DNA of 64,000 nucleotides from Symbiodinium natans (taxonomy: Eukaryota; Sar; Dinophyceae; Suessiales; Symbiodiniaceae): NCBI GenBank assembly GCA_905221605.1, contig CAJNDS010002118.1, positions 521,501 to 585,500 of the forward strand, read 5' to 3'. Position numbers and translations under genes: made by a program. Shown here piece after piece: positions 1 to 10,841 of the stretch. The stretch's first letter is position 1. Every line of letters begins with the position of its first letter. The notes under the pieces are model-generated. The model searched no databases and was not told the DNA's origin. It saw only the letters and a program-made list of their open reading frames with translations.

Positions 1-1225
1 TGGTCCTCTCACACCGTTATCTTTAAACCCACGACCCAAATCCTAAACCTCGAACCCCTAAACCGACAACCCTAAACTCTGGAAAGCCGAAACCCTCAGC
101 CCTGATGCCCAGCATAACATTCGACTCACTTTTCGACCGTATAAAACACAGCATGACACAGCATGACGTACTATTGCGTAACCCTACTTCCCACATGTCA
201 CTTGACATTGCACGACATAAAGTTGTCAGAACCTGCATCCGGACACCACGATGAAAGCCCAAGCCCTACACCCTCAATCCCCAAGTCCTAAACCCTAATG
301 CCCTGAACCCGCTGCCTGAGACAGACAACACAACCCCAAAACCGTCCGGCAAGCCGCACGCCTGGGGGGCTGCCTCGCTTGCGGCTTAGGGTTTGAGGAC
401 TTGCGGCTTAGGATTTGAGGACTAAAGGGCTTTTAGAGATACATGAGGGGAACTCCTATTTCGGAAAAGGGCACCTTAAAGGAGGGGCGATCTTGAGGGC
501 TTTGGGGCAAGCAGGGTCAAAAGAGCTCAGGGTTGCGGGTTCAGGGTTGAGGGCTTAGGGTTGCGGGCTTCGGATGTAGGGTGCAGGGTGGTTTAGTGAT
601 TTGTTCTTGCGTTTCAAGGCCAAGCACATGTGCAAGCACCTTTGAGGGGATCTCCTGTTCGGGGTCTTGATGCGCGAAGAAGTTGCGCAGCACACTGCGG
701 CCAAGCGGCTAAAGTGGTCGGCATTTGCTTGAGGCCGCGGTGAAGAGCACACGGCGGAGGCCAGTCGGATTTTTGTTTGGCCGTAGTTCCGATTAAAACT
801 GCTTCCGTGGTGAGGGGTGCGGGGCAGGCTTCGAAACAATGTTGGGAGTGCCGGCGAAACAGGCTCAGTGATGCATTGCTGTCGACTCATCTATGAGGGC
901 TCGCCTCTTGGGCATATGCGCCTGAGAAGCACGTGAGATTCTCAACATCAGGATACATCAGGGATGCCTTGGCACGATCCGGATATCGAAACATGGAGCA
1001 TTTTTGTTGGTACCACAAGGACGACGACAAAGCCGATGATATAGATCAACCCCCGTGCAACTTGTCCGAACTGACATCCACAAAATCCCGCCAGGGTCCC
1101 GCAAATATGCGGGGGGGGGGGGGGGTTCCACTCTAAGTTAGAGCCCTTTTTTCCCCAAGCCCCTGAACCCCACGTGCTCATTAAGCTCCAGGCCCCCCCC
1201 CCGGCCTCCCCAAAACCCTAAACCC

Positions 1226-1352
1226 TACTCGGAGGTTTATGGGTAGTCATGACTGGGATGACAAGTAGGGCAGCTATAAACTTTATCTGGGCATAGCCGA
1301 TTCAAAGGAGTCTTATAACCCTACGTATCACTACACATGAGACTTCAAGTAG
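1226..1352. mobile_element. MITE-like palindromic element, family A, copy 1
   Basis: The left end resembles the family terminus (ACTTGGAGGTTCATGGGTAC) with a few changes, and the right end is its approximate reverse complement, giving a nearly palindromic unit of about 125 bp. Like other copies it carries a TAACCCTAC segment just inside the right terminus. No coding capacity. It would need a transposase supplied elsewhere, if it is a transposon at all. Confidence 0.5.
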
Positions 1353-2111
1353 ACCCGAAAAGCTGCCTTTTCTGCGCATTGACGCCTTGCGAACAGCAAC
1401 ACGAGTTTAAAGACAATCCTGGGCCTGGTTCACGAATGTCCATCCGTGCTTGGAATCAGAGCTCCGAGACTGTGTGAAGCGTGGGGTGGGGGTGGAGGGG
1501 GTGCAGCCCCCCAGATGCCTAAACCCAAAACCCTAAACCCTGAACCCTCAACCCTATGCCCTAAGCCCTAAACCCTAAACCCTAAACCCTAAACCCTAAA
1601 CCCTAAACCCTAAACCCTAAACCCCCCCTTCTTGCCGGGAAACTTTTGTCATCCCTAGGACTGGCCACAGACTTGGGGATGAAAGCAGCTTCTGTGGGCA
1701 ATGTACGGCTAATATCGAGGCCTGAACAATTAGAATAGGGTTTTGGGGATTATTCTCGCGTCTTTATGAAGGGACCATAAGGGAATACTATGAATAATTA
1801 TTCCGACCCCTATATTAGATGGTCACGTCTCGAAAAAGGGTACCATGATTTGTAGAACTGACCCGTTTTTTGGATTTCGGGCCCCGGTCTAAACCAAAGC
1901 CAGAAGAACGGGCACCCTACTTTCCGGACGTAATAAGAATATTTGGGTTTAGGGTTTAGGGTTTAGGGTTTAGGATTTAGGGTTAGGGTTTAGGGTTTAG
2001 GGTTTAGGGTTTAATCATCGCCATTGTCATAAAAAGTAGACAGAATAATGGGAAGACTGGTGGTTAGCTCCATGCAGCTCTGATTCAGTAGATGACTATT
2101 TCATACGTAGC

Positions 2112-2190
2112 ATGTATACATACGTATATATATATATATACATACATATATATATATATATGTATTTGTTTATTATATATATATATATAT
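2112..2190. repeat. AT microsatellite
   Basis: Runs of TATATA with interspersed CATACA and GTAT units, about 80 bp. Translations of this stretch (repeated Tyr-Ile) are artefacts. Confidence 0.85.
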
Positions 2191-2369
2191 TGTGTGTCGT
2201 AATCAGTTCAAACAACTTAACAACGTGTACAGGCTCTGATCCAGCCACCGCAGGTTGCTGCGCCTCTCCTTGGGAGGTGGCGCCGATGGATCGCCGGTCC
2301 CTTCGGGTTCGTGCCTTGGGCCACAAAAATGTTTCGACCGCTGCTGAGCCCGGGATGCGCGCGTCCTGG

Positions 2370-2541
2370 GAGGGTTTAGGGTTTAGGGTTGAGGGTTGAG
2401 GGTTTTTAGGGTTTTTGGGTTTAGGGTTTAGGGTTTGGGGTTTAGGGTTTAGGGTTTTAGGGTTTAGGGTTTAGGGTTTAGGGTTTAGGGTTTAGGGTTT
2501 AGGGTTTAGGGTTTAGGGTTTAGGGTTTAGGGTTTAGGGTT
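2370..2541 (+). repeat. Telomere-like TTTAGGG array
   Basis: Mostly perfect TTTAGGG heptamers on the plus strand after a degenerate lead-in with GTTTTTAGGG and TTGAGGG variants. Both flanks are unique sequence, so this is an interstitial array, not a chromosome end. Confidence 0.9.
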
Positions 2542-2675
2542 ACCACTGCAGCCGCAAGTAAGGCCATCGCCCGAGCACAATCCTAGACCTCTAGCTCTGA
2601 AGCCCGACCTCACGTGTACCCTTGCTCGCCGAGCCCAGCAGTTGAACTCTCAATAATCATGTGGGGGCAGCTCTG

Positions 2676-2751
2676 AATCATGGTCCCTTTTGGGGGTCAC
2701 TTTTTTCTCATGCGGATCCTCCGAGTTAGGGCACCCGCAAAGGGACCATGA
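2676..2751. mobile_element. Short inverted-repeat element, family C
   Basis: AATCATGGTCCCTTT at 2676-2690 is mirrored as AAAGGGACCATGATT at about 2737-2751, a perfect 15-bp inverted repeat around a loop of about 46 bp. No coding capacity. It could be a small MITE or a decayed hairpin; only this one clear copy was seen. Confidence 0.45.
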
Positions 2752-3399
2752 TTAAGAGAGCCGCCTATGTCGCACTGCTCTGCCCAAAATGCCACTGCCC
2801 TCCTTCCGGAGAGGCTCTATTCTGCGGATTCAGGGTTTTTGTGGTGTGCTCTGTTAGGAGGGGGGGGGGGCACGGGCTGCTGTTTTGGGTGGGTTCTCAA
2901 GTTCACAAGACCCTTGAGGTGAGTCTAGGATGCTGGGCAATGCTCCAGCCTGCTGTTGGGAAATCCTCACATCAGCCAGCGGCTTCACATGGTTGTTCTG
3001 AGCTCCTCCTGACCACGGGGCAATTTAGGGTCTAGGGTTACGGAATCTGGGGTTTAGGGCTAGACCCAAAACTTGTAAATCTAGAGGAATGACAATGGAA
3101 CCAGCCAGGGATTTTCCGACGCGGCTCTGTACAGTAGACCTAGTTACCTAGTTGTCTAGGCTCAAGGCGTGGCAGCAAGGTGCCAGCCAGACGCGTTTCT
3201 TTTGAAGCTGAGGTTTCTAACTACGTTGCTGAACCTTTGAGGGATGCGTGTTGGGGGTGCAATAGGTCTGGTGGTTCTGCCCCTCCGTCGGACTGACTGC
3301 ACAGACAGCCACTGGCCACAAATTGGTTGCGATCTGACGTCAACCAGCGTGGGTTCTTGCCCACTACGTGATGCAGCCAAGTCACTGGCGCTAGAGGGA

Positions 3400-5170
3400 C
3401 GTTTCTCGGATGCCCTTGGTGGCACAGAGGCAGGCAGCGCACAAGAGCTTGAAATACTTGCGGTTGGTCCGCAGTCATTGGTGGGAGTTTCGGCGGCGTG
3501 ACTTGAAAAGAATCGACATGTCGCGCGAGCTCAGTGCCCTCATGGACGACTTCGCTGTGTTCGGCGGTGCCCCTCTTGAGTTCTGCGTGTTCGACGGGTC
3601 GGCCACGGAACAGCGAGCTGGTTGGGGCTTGGCGTCATTTGCGTGGGATGGTCTTGCGTCGTTCTTCGTGGGATTTGCAGGTGGTTCTATGTCACCTGGC
3701 CCTGCTGCTACAAACAACAATGCGGAGTGCATGGGCTTGCTGGTTGCTCTTACTCGGGCTGTTTCCGTACCTGCCACAGTACGTACGCGCATTTTTGTTG
3801 ATTCGACCTTGTGCCTTTGGAAAACGGCATCTACAAGATGAATCGTGCTGTCGTGAGATAGCGGGACGTCTGAGAAACATGATGCAGAACCACGAAAGGT
3901 GGGGTTCCAACATCCTCCTTGACTGGACTAGGGGGCACTGGGGGATTGTTTTTGCAATGCGGTTGCTGACACTGTGGCAGGCGTCTTCTTGCGTGGTGGC
4001 CTGAGTGACTCTCCCATCCCACATGTGGCGTTGCAGCTTTGGGAACATCCTCTTCCTCCGTGGGCTCGGATGGGGGTGCGTGGTCTACCGTCGCCTGGGG
4101 ATCTTGAGCGAGGGCAATATGAGCCGCCTGACGCACTGCCACTACATTGCGTTGAGTCGATTGTTCAAGATGTACAAGGTCGTTGTGTTGAAGGCCGTTC
4201 CACGTTTTGCTTGCAATTGTGCACTGCCAGCGTTTGTACGCGGAAGTGCCCTTTGCTTAGAAAGCAGCTTCGTCAGGAAGGCATACATGTCTGCGCCGTT
4301 CAGGAAACAAGGATCCCGCTGATGTTCACCTGCGAGGGCTGGATGTCAGTGCCTTCGCGGTCGTCAAAGGATGTGCTGTGTGGATCGATGGCGTTGCCCT
4401 TGGGACTTTGCTTGGTACCAAACCCCTTGACACGAGTGCCTTAATGGTCCTGCGTGAGGAAACTGATTGGCTTGCAGTGCGTGTGGCGTGGGGCAGTGTT
4501 GACGTCGTCGTGGTATCTTACCATGCGCCCCATTCTCAACATGATGAAAGTGATGTCCGGCGGTGGTGGCAACAAGCGAAATCCTAGATCAGAGAGTTCA
4601 AAAACTTGGCGCCTGTACTTTTGCTAGGCGATGCCAACTCCAAGGTGTCAGTGGAGTTTGTTTTTGTGTTGCCAAGTGAAGCACCTGCGTGTAACTACTA
4701 GATATGTTCACTTGGGCACTTTGTTGACTGATGGTGTTGTGGCTGGGCCAGACTTGCGTCGCAAGCTTGCAAAGGCCATGGGCTATGTGCGAGCAGAGGA
4801 AGGTTCTGCTTCAAGCCTTGGGGGGCAATGTCGCTCAGCATAATGTGAGCGCATCCTACATGCTTGCAGGATGGTTGCGAGCTCGGACCGGTGTAGCTTT
4901 TGGCTGTTGAAGAGTTTGCTGCCCGTGGTTGCAAGACGATGTGATCATGGATGGCCAAATGGGCATTTGGCCCCGGTTGAGTGTGAAGGACAGGGACTTT
5001 GGGACCTTTTGTCCTGAGCTTGCAGTGTCGATCCATTCCCTGCTGGGACTTGCGGGAGCAACAGTCAGACCTGGACTGTTGACAGCCTGCACCGACATCT
5101 GCCCAGCGATGCCAGCGGGGGCAAGTGCTTGCCTGCGTTAGTTGCCATGGTGCCCCCAAATGAGCCACAC
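3400..5170 (+). pseudogene. Degenerate LINE-type retrotransposon (RNase H, endonuclease, RT remnant)
   Basis: Recognisable domains lie on the plus strand in several frames. RNase H comes first, about 3565-3990: an FDGSA aspartate motif, NNNAEC glutamate motif and FVDST aspartate motif in one frame, then GHWG and NAVAD in two further frames, so at least two frameshifts fall inside it. An exonuclease-endonuclease-phosphatase fold follows at about 4215-4650: VQETR, then after another shift a VVSYHAPHS segment, a stop near 4585, and LLGDANSK. It runs almost directly into RYVHLGTLLTDG-like sequence (about 4690-4800), which resembles the region after the RT catalytic core, so most of the RT has been deleted. 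The element cannot be functional. RNase H ahead of the endonuclease is unusual: either two elements abut here or this lineage has a different domain order. Confidence 0.7.
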
Positions 5171-5728
5171 GCGGTCATTGAGCCTGTCAGTGTCTGCCGT
5201 GCGTGGTTCTGGTCCACTAAGTTTTGGACGGTGACTCATGGATCCGTGAGTCTAGAGGCCTTTTCTGAGCCCTTAATTCCTTTAAGCATGCTTTTGATGA
5301 AGAAGTCTACAGGAGCCTTCTCGGACGCGCCTTGGACAGACCGCTTGCTAGAGGATAGTGGGGCCTTGTAGGGCTTCGGGAAGCTGAAAGTTCAAGGCCT
5401 GGGAGCGCAAAACAAGACGAGAGACCCGAGTTGAAACGGCAACGGCAACGCACCATCCACAATCGCTCTGGGATCTCTCTGTATAGTTCCTTTCCAGGGG
5501 CTTTCGCTCCCAAATAGGTGGAAAAAAAGCAGAAGCTAAAGCAAAGAAGGCGTTTCGCACGACGCATTTCTGGACAACAAGGGGGAATTTTCGACCAAAA
5601 GCCACAACAAGGGTTGCACCCAATCGGGCTGAGGCTTTTGGATTTCGGCGCTGATGTGCCCAAATACTTTCGGCCCGGGATTCAGGATGGCTTGAGGAGC
5701 TTAGGACGTAGGGACCTGCAGTCCCGAA
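5171..5728. other. Unassigned sequence after the broken retroelement
   Basis: Open frames run on both strands (plus about 5129-5371 and 5518-5751; minus about 5307-5663) but none matches a family I know. Base composition differs from the flanking telomere-like tracts. It may be a further decayed part of the retroelement or another dispersed repeat. Confidence 0.35.
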
Positions 5729-5831
5729 TAACCCTAAACCCTAAACCCTAAACCCTAAACCCTAAACCCTAAACCCTAAACCCTAAACCCTAAACCCTAA
5801 ACCCTAAACCCTAAACCCTAAACCCTAAACC
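5729..5831 (-). repeat. Telomere-like CCCTAAA array
   Basis: About 14 near-perfect CCCTAAA units on the plus strand between unique flanks. A second tract of opposite orientation with GGGTCTA variants follows at about 5949-6053. Confidence 0.9.
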
Positions 5832-5837
5832 CCACAC

Positions 5838-5940
5838 TCTGTTTGGGATCGTGGCTTTGTGACTCTTTAGCAAGCACATCAGTCTATGCCGGGTGTCCTC
5901 TGCAGAGGCGCTAGATTGGCGCACTCCAAAGATGTCTTGC
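5838..5940 (-). CDS. Exon of unidentified gene (downstream of exon 6721-6806)
   Basis: On the minus strand an AG acceptor (GTGAG) precedes an open frame of 34 codons (start QDIFGVRQSSASAEDTRH) up to a possible GT donor. It begins with one base of a split codon, which is exactly what the exon at 6721-6806 needs: that exon ends with two bases, and the joined codon is AAG (Lys). Composition is protein-like and free of heptamer translation. No family recognised. The 3' boundary is a guess; further exons probably lie on either side. Confidence 0.4.
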
Positions 5941-6720
5941 CTCACAGCTTAGGGTTTTAGGGTTTAGGGTTTAGGGTTTCGGGTTTAGGGTTTAGGGTCT
6001 AGGGTCTAGGGTCTAGGGTTTAGGGTCTAGGTCTAGGGTTTACGGTTTAGGGGTCATCTAAACACCCTTCTTAGGCATTTCTAGCCCGTTTTTCAGTGGG
6101 CACCAGCCCAGAGCTCCAAAAACTTTGAACAGCACGCAGCAGGATGGGTTTTGGGGTTTTGGGGGGGGCTCTGTGGACGAGTTGGGGGAGGGAGCACCTA
6201 AACCCTAAACCCTAAACCCTAAACCCACCATGCTGTGCTAGGAGGAGTGCTGGCTGGACCGGGTGTCGTGTTTGCTCAGCCTTGGGGTCCGCGGTGTCGG
6301 TACTATGATCTTCTTACTCAGTGCTGCTTCCCAAGTACTCGAAGTTTAGGGGCCCTACGCCCTGAACGCTGAAGAAAGCCTCAACCCCCCACCAAACCGT
6401 AAACCCTAAACCTTAAAGAACACTGAGCCCCTAAACCCTAAACCCTAAACCCTACACCCTGAACCCTAAACCCTAAACCCTAAACCCCATGCTCGGGGGC
6501 TTCGACTAGGCTTGGAGGTCGAGCCTGCCCCGTGCAACTTCATCGTCCTCACGCTCCTGCCCCGGGGCATTTAATGTCTGAGTCGGGGACTGAAGGCATC
6601 AGTGATCAGCCCTGAATATTCCACTCAGGGTTTAGGGTTTAGGGTCTAGGGTCTAGGGTCTAGGGTTTAGGGTTGAGGGTTTCGGGTTTAGCGGAATTGC
6701 AGGGGCAGCGGCCCACTTAC

Positions 6721-6806
6721 TTCAGTACCTTCCAGTTGGGGTGTTCAGGGTCTGGGTCCCAGAGCAACCTAGGCAGAAAACGGCGTACCCCTTTTGTGCG
6801 TAATGG
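6721..6806 (-). CDS. Exon of unidentified gene
   Basis: Minus-strand exon with a pyrimidine-rich acceptor (CTTCCCTTCTCAG) and a consensus donor (GTAAGTGG). The frame between them is open and protein-like (PLRTKGVRRFLPRLLWDPDP, then EHPNWKVL). It ends in phase 2, matching the exon at 5838-5940. I do not recognise the protein. It lies downstream of the ammonium transporter on the same strand and could be part of the next gene in a one-way block. Confidence 0.45.
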
Positions 6807-6862
6807 CTGAGAAGGGAAGTAACCCAACAAAAAGGTGTGGGAAAAAAAGGAACACCCCAAAC

Positions 6863-6878
6863 CCCTAAACCCCAAACC

Positions 6879-6924
<46 letters not shown>

Positions 6925-6966
6925 ACCCTAAACCCTAAACCCTAAACCCTAAACCCTAAACCCTAC
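6863..6966 (-). repeat. CCCTCAA block grading into CCCTAAA
   Basis: About eight CCCTCAA heptamers are followed by about five CCCTAAA heptamers. The sharp change between two internally uniform blocks suggests that one variant spread by local unit copying. Confidence 0.8.
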
Positions 6967-7049
6967 CCTGGGTCCTCGGAGTTCTAACGGCGAGGGTTTG
7001 GGCTCCAGGTCGTCGGGTTCGAGGTTCTTAAGTTCGAGGATGCGGTAGG

Positions 7050-7174
7050 ATCCCTCCAAGCTAGAGGGTACTTATAAGTAAGGTTATAAGTAGGGTAACT
7101 ATGTTAAAAACCTTTGTTAACGGGTACTTATAACCCTACTTATAAGCGCCCCTGAACTTTCAAGGAGGGTTTAG
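7050..7174. mobile_element. MITE-like palindromic element, family A, copy 2
   Basis: Contains GGGTACTTATAAGTA facing GGGTACTTATAACCCTACTTATAAG, the family's characteristic inner inverted repeats. The outer ends are eroded (CTCCAAG on the left, CTGAACTTTCAAGG on the right). Confidence 0.45.
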
Positions 7175-7747
7175 GGCTGCGGGTTCGGGTTTTGGGTGTA
7201 GGGCCTGGAACTTTGGCTGAACCTTTATGAACCCTCCAGCTCTGAGGCCTACGACCCTCAAGCCTAAACCCCGAAAAAGCCTTGAAACCACGAGAGCCCT
7301 GGCAAGGTACCTAGGGAGCCTTAGGGAAGCTTAGGGAGCCTTAGGGAGTAGTGGGGAATACTAGGGAACCTCGGGTTGCATACCACCCCTTGAACCCCCC
7401 TCCCTTAAGAACTCTATATAACTAGTCAGCAAACTGAGATGCAAAACTCTGAGGCTGGCGGGCTGCGAAGGACTTCTCTCAAGCGCTCAGCATTCTCAGA
7501 AGTCGACTGTCACTGTCCCCGGCACCCTCCCGAAAGCCCTAGGCCTCACTATGCCACTAAAACCCTAAACCCTAAACCCCAAATCCTAAACCCTAAACCC
7601 TAAACCCTAAACCCTAAACCCTAGCACACAAACAACAACTCAACCCGGGTGCCTTGGCGAGAGCCAGAAGCGCAAGCTGGGCTTGAAGCCTCGCAGAACG
7701 CGCCACAACCGGGTAGTGCTTGGGGGGTTGAGGCTGTAGGGTTGCGT

Positions 7748-7946
7748 AGGGTTTAGGGTTTAGGGTTTAGGGTTTAGGGTTTAGGGTTTAGGGTTTAGGG
7801 TTTAGGGTTTAGGGTTTAGGGTTTAGGGTTTAGGGTTTAGGGTTAGGTTTAGGGTTTAGGGTTTAGGGTTTAGGGTTTAGGGTTTAGGGTTTAGGGTTTA
7901 GGGTTTAGGGTTTAGGGTTTAGGGTTTAGGGTTTAGGGTTTAGGGT
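7748..7946 (+). repeat. Telomere-like TTTAGGG array, 200 bp
   Basis: About 28 TTTAGGG units with a single one-base-short unit (GGTTAGG), ending in a GTGTATATTGGG variant. One of the longer uninterrupted arrays in the left third. Confidence 0.93.
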
Positions 7947-8250
7947 GTATATTGGGTTTAGGGTCCAAGGTGCATAGGGCTTCGGGGTTGGGGTTTAGGG
8001 TGGCAAGAGTCGTGGAAGGACCTGGCACTGATGAATGAAAACCTGCTCGAGTGGAAGAATATCTTCGGACATGGTTTCAAACCTAGGCCCTAAACCCTAA
8101 ACCTTGAAGGAAAATGTCATTTCACAAGAGTGGGCCCAGGGCCCAAAGGCGTGATTGCATCTGCGATGCGTCATGCCATAAGGAAGGGCTAAGGCAAAGA
8201 CAGTGCGGCACTTTGACCCACAACCCTAAACCCTAAACCCTAAACCCTAA

Positions 8251-8436
8251 ACCCTAAACCCTAAACCCCTAAACGCTTGAGCTGCAGCACAGGCCGGCCG
8301 CTTTAGGGCCGGCTCTTGGTCCTCTGCCTTCTCCGCATCTGCCACCCTAAACCCTAAACCCCTAAACGCTTGAGCTGCAGCACAGGCCGGCCGCTTTAGG
8401 GCCGGCTCTTGGTCCTCTGCCTTCTCCGCATCTGCC
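8251..8436. repeat. Exact 93-bp tandem duplication
   Basis: A 93-bp unit (8251-8343) is repeated without a visible difference at 8344-8436. It contains both a short CCCTAAA tract and a non-repetitive part (GCTTGAGCTGCAGCACAGG onward). Identity across the unique part points to a recent duplication, possibly by slippage between the heptamers at its ends. Confidence 0.85.
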
Positions 8437-8448
8437 TCGTCCCTGTCC

Positions 8449-8563
8449 CAGACCCCTGGGAGGATCCAAAAAATCGATCCCCTTAAGGGTTCCTAAGAAT
8501 GACCCAACAGTAGAATAGGGTACTATTTGGGGGCTCAATTTTTGGGATCCTCCCGGGGGTCTG
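8449..8563. mobile_element. Short TIR element, family D
   Basis: CAGACCCCTGGGAGGATCC at the left is mirrored at the right as the reverse complement of CAGACCCCCGGGAGGATCC. The inverted repeat continues inward through AAAAA and GCCCC/ATCCCC, giving arms of about 33 bp with a few mismatches around a loop of about 45 bp. No coding capacity. Likely a MITE or a large hairpin. Confidence 0.55.
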
Positions 8564-8779
8564 AGGCGTGAACGAGCGCCACACAAGCCTCGAAGTGCGT
8601 CGGCCCGACACTCTATTGACGTTTAGGGTTTAGGACGAAAACCAGTTAGGAACCCTAAAAGGACATTTGTTTAGGGGGAAAAATATATGTATATATATAT
8701 ATATATGTATAATAAAAATAAGTAAATAACCCTACAGTAGGTGCATGTAGGGTGCAACTCCTAGACCGGTACAGATTGA

Positions 8780-8862
8780 AGGGAAGGGCCAAGCTACAGC
8801 CGCGATGAGTCGGAGCTGTCAGCTCTTGGTTGCGGAATACTACTCCGCAAAGGGTCTCGGGT
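8780..8862. other. Exon-like island, strand unresolved
   Basis: Both strands are open and protein-like here. On the plus strand an AG acceptor (CGGTACAG) precedes 28 codons starting IEGKGQATAAM. On the minus strand the frame reads ETLCGVVFRNQELTAP. Neither is recognised. The minus reading would fit the direction of the neighbouring genes. Confidence 0.3.
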
Positions 8863-9365
8863 GCAGGGTTAGGGTTTGGGTTTAGGGTTTCGGGTTTGGG
8901 GTTCCGAGTTTGAAGTGTTTAGGGTTTAAGGTTTATATAGGGGTGATGAACTCCTTGTGTGTCTACGGCGTGGGGCTTGCGAGGCAGCTTGGGTCGGAAC
9001 CCAGACCCTCAGCCACAAACTGTGCCAGGGGGCAAGTCAACCGTCTTTTTCAGCTCCTTGACTTCATCCTGCGCGAGAACTGCGGTTTCAGGCTTGAAGC
9101 TTACCCTAACCCCTAGACCCTGAACCCTAAACCCTTAGTCGTGAAATGGATTGCTAGCAGGAAAAGTGTCTGCCCACTTACAACACACACCTCCTAGAAG
9201 CCCCCGAAGCCCCAAAACCCCTAAAGTTCGCGTTTCAGGCTCCAGGGGTTGGATTCTTTTCACACGTGGTTTGGGGTTGAGGGTTTAGGGTTTAGGGTTC
9301 AGGGTTTAGGGTTTAGGGTTGAGGGTTTAGGGTTTAGGGCTTCGGTAAAAGAAGGTCCTGCCGAC

Positions 9366-9510
9366 GTCTAAGGGTCTTAGGGTCTCAGGGTCTTAGGGTC
9401 TTAGGGTCTTAGGGTCCTAGGGTCTTAGGGTCTTAGGGTCTTAGGGTCTTAGGGTCTAGGTTCAGGGTTTAGGGTTTAGGGTTTAAGGTTTAGGGTTTAG
9501 GGCGGTTGAG
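9366..9510 (+). repeat. Octamer variant array (TTAGGGTC) merging into TTTAGGG
   Basis: About twelve copies of an 8-base unit, AGGGTCTT, are followed by canonical heptamers. The change of period from 7 to 8 is consistent within the block. Confidence 0.8.
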
Positions 9511-10528
9511 GGTTGAGGGTTTAGGGTGTAGGGTTTAAGACTTTGGGTTCTGGGTTGTCGGTTCTGTGTTCTCGGTTTCGGGTTCGGGGTCGAGGACCCT
9601 TTCAAGAGGCCCTTTCGGCTCTCTGGCAGGGTCTCCTGCAGCGATTTCTCTTCAGGCGGGCCCCTCATGTCATAGGACTTGACCGGGCTCCTGGCGTTCA
9701 AAGTTGGTCTTGGGGATTTTCTGGGAGAGTGCTTCGGAACCCTCGACCCTCCAGAAAGTCTAGGGCTTGGAGCCCGGTGGGGGGGGGGGGGGGTCCAGGT
9801 TTTGGGGTCTGCTTCCCGAAGGCCAGGGTGCGGAGGCAGTGGGGGAGGTGTCGAGTTGTTGCTTGGAGGTTCATGGCTCCTAAACCCTAAACCCTAAACC
9901 CTAAACCCTAAACCCTAAAACGCAAACTGGGGTTCTAAGCAGGGCACCTAGAGTTCGAACTGGTACTGACCTGATTGGGGGCGGGTGTCTCATGTCTCAT
10001 GGGAATCACGGTGACCCTTTTGGACTACTTCAAACATAAGGGGCCATATATTTAGAGACCTGACCATTCTCGACACTCAGCATAGACCCCGTCCTCACAC
10101 CACCCCCCCCCCCCCCCCCCCCCCGCCAGGAAAATCCCAAAGGCCTACCGAAGGGATCTCACAGATGAGCCCACTGCATGAACCTCTGCAAACTCCTGAC
10201 CCAAAACCCGCAAACCCCTAAACTGAACCCCCTAACCCACATTCCCTAAACCCTAAACCCCCCCCCCCCCATAAACCCCAACACACCAAACCCCCAAAAC
10301 CCCACACCCTCAACCCTAAACCCTAAACCCTAAACCCTAGACCCTAAACCCCACACCCGAAACCCTAAACCCTAAACCCTGCGGATTGCAATCGTTCTTA
10401 GCCAAGGATCGATTCCGGTGTCAAGCTAGCACGGCGGGCCGAATGCCCATTCATCGCCCTCGGGTTGCAGGTTTTGAGGGGAAAGGGCCTTTGGCGACTC
10501 GGGGTTCATATGGGGTTCTTGGGTTCAT

Positions 10529-10660
10529 GGGGTTTAGGGTTTAGGGTTTAGGGTTTCGGGTTTAGGGTTTAGGGTTTAGGGTTTAGGGTTTAGGGTTTAG
10601 GGTTTAGGGTTTAGGGTTTAGGGTTTAAGGTTTAGGGTTTAGGGTTTAGGTTTAGGGTTC
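10529..10660 (+). repeat. Telomere-like TTTAGGG array
   Basis: About 19 units, with single TTTCGGG, TTTAAGG and GGTTTAGGTTTAGGG variants. An opposite-strand CCCTAAA tract with irregular spacers lies at about 10310-10380, and a C homopolymer of about 20 bases at 10104-10124. Confidence 0.9.
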
Positions 10661-10841
10661 GTGCTCTGGGGTTCAGGGTTAAGGGTTTAAGGGCTTTACG
10701 GCTTGCCCCGCAGTGTGCAGCTTGCGCACCGTCATCTTAAGATTGTCTGTGTGTGAGAGAGAGACGCAGACGAGCAACTTTAAGACGAGTGTATGCCACC
10801 CCCTTCAACCTTCTGCATGAGGCCTCCTCACATAACTTAAC

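Larger units (their letters stand above)
1..3160. other. Gene-poor repeat region, left edge
   Basis: No gene is recognised here. The stretch holds telomere-like tracts in both orientations (CCCTAAA at about 1563-1625, TTTAGGG at 1945-2013 and 2370-2541), a G tract near 1110-1125, one palindromic element copy (1226-1352), an AT microsatellite (2112-2190) and a short inverted-repeat element (2676-2751). Short islands between the tracts, such as 637-730, 948-1085 and 1627-1735, have open frames of protein-like composition and could be exons. Neither strand nor family can be fixed for them, so they are not annotated as genes. Confidence 0.6.

Noticed and set aside
1..2541. Whether the left edge is a true chromosome end
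   Set aside because: The arrays here are short, in both orientations and separated by unique sequence, and equally dense arrays occur 50 kb inside.
5307..5663. Minus-strand frame of 118 codons next to the dead retroelement
   Set aside because: No domain; overlapping frames on both strands and its position suggest decayed repeat DNA.
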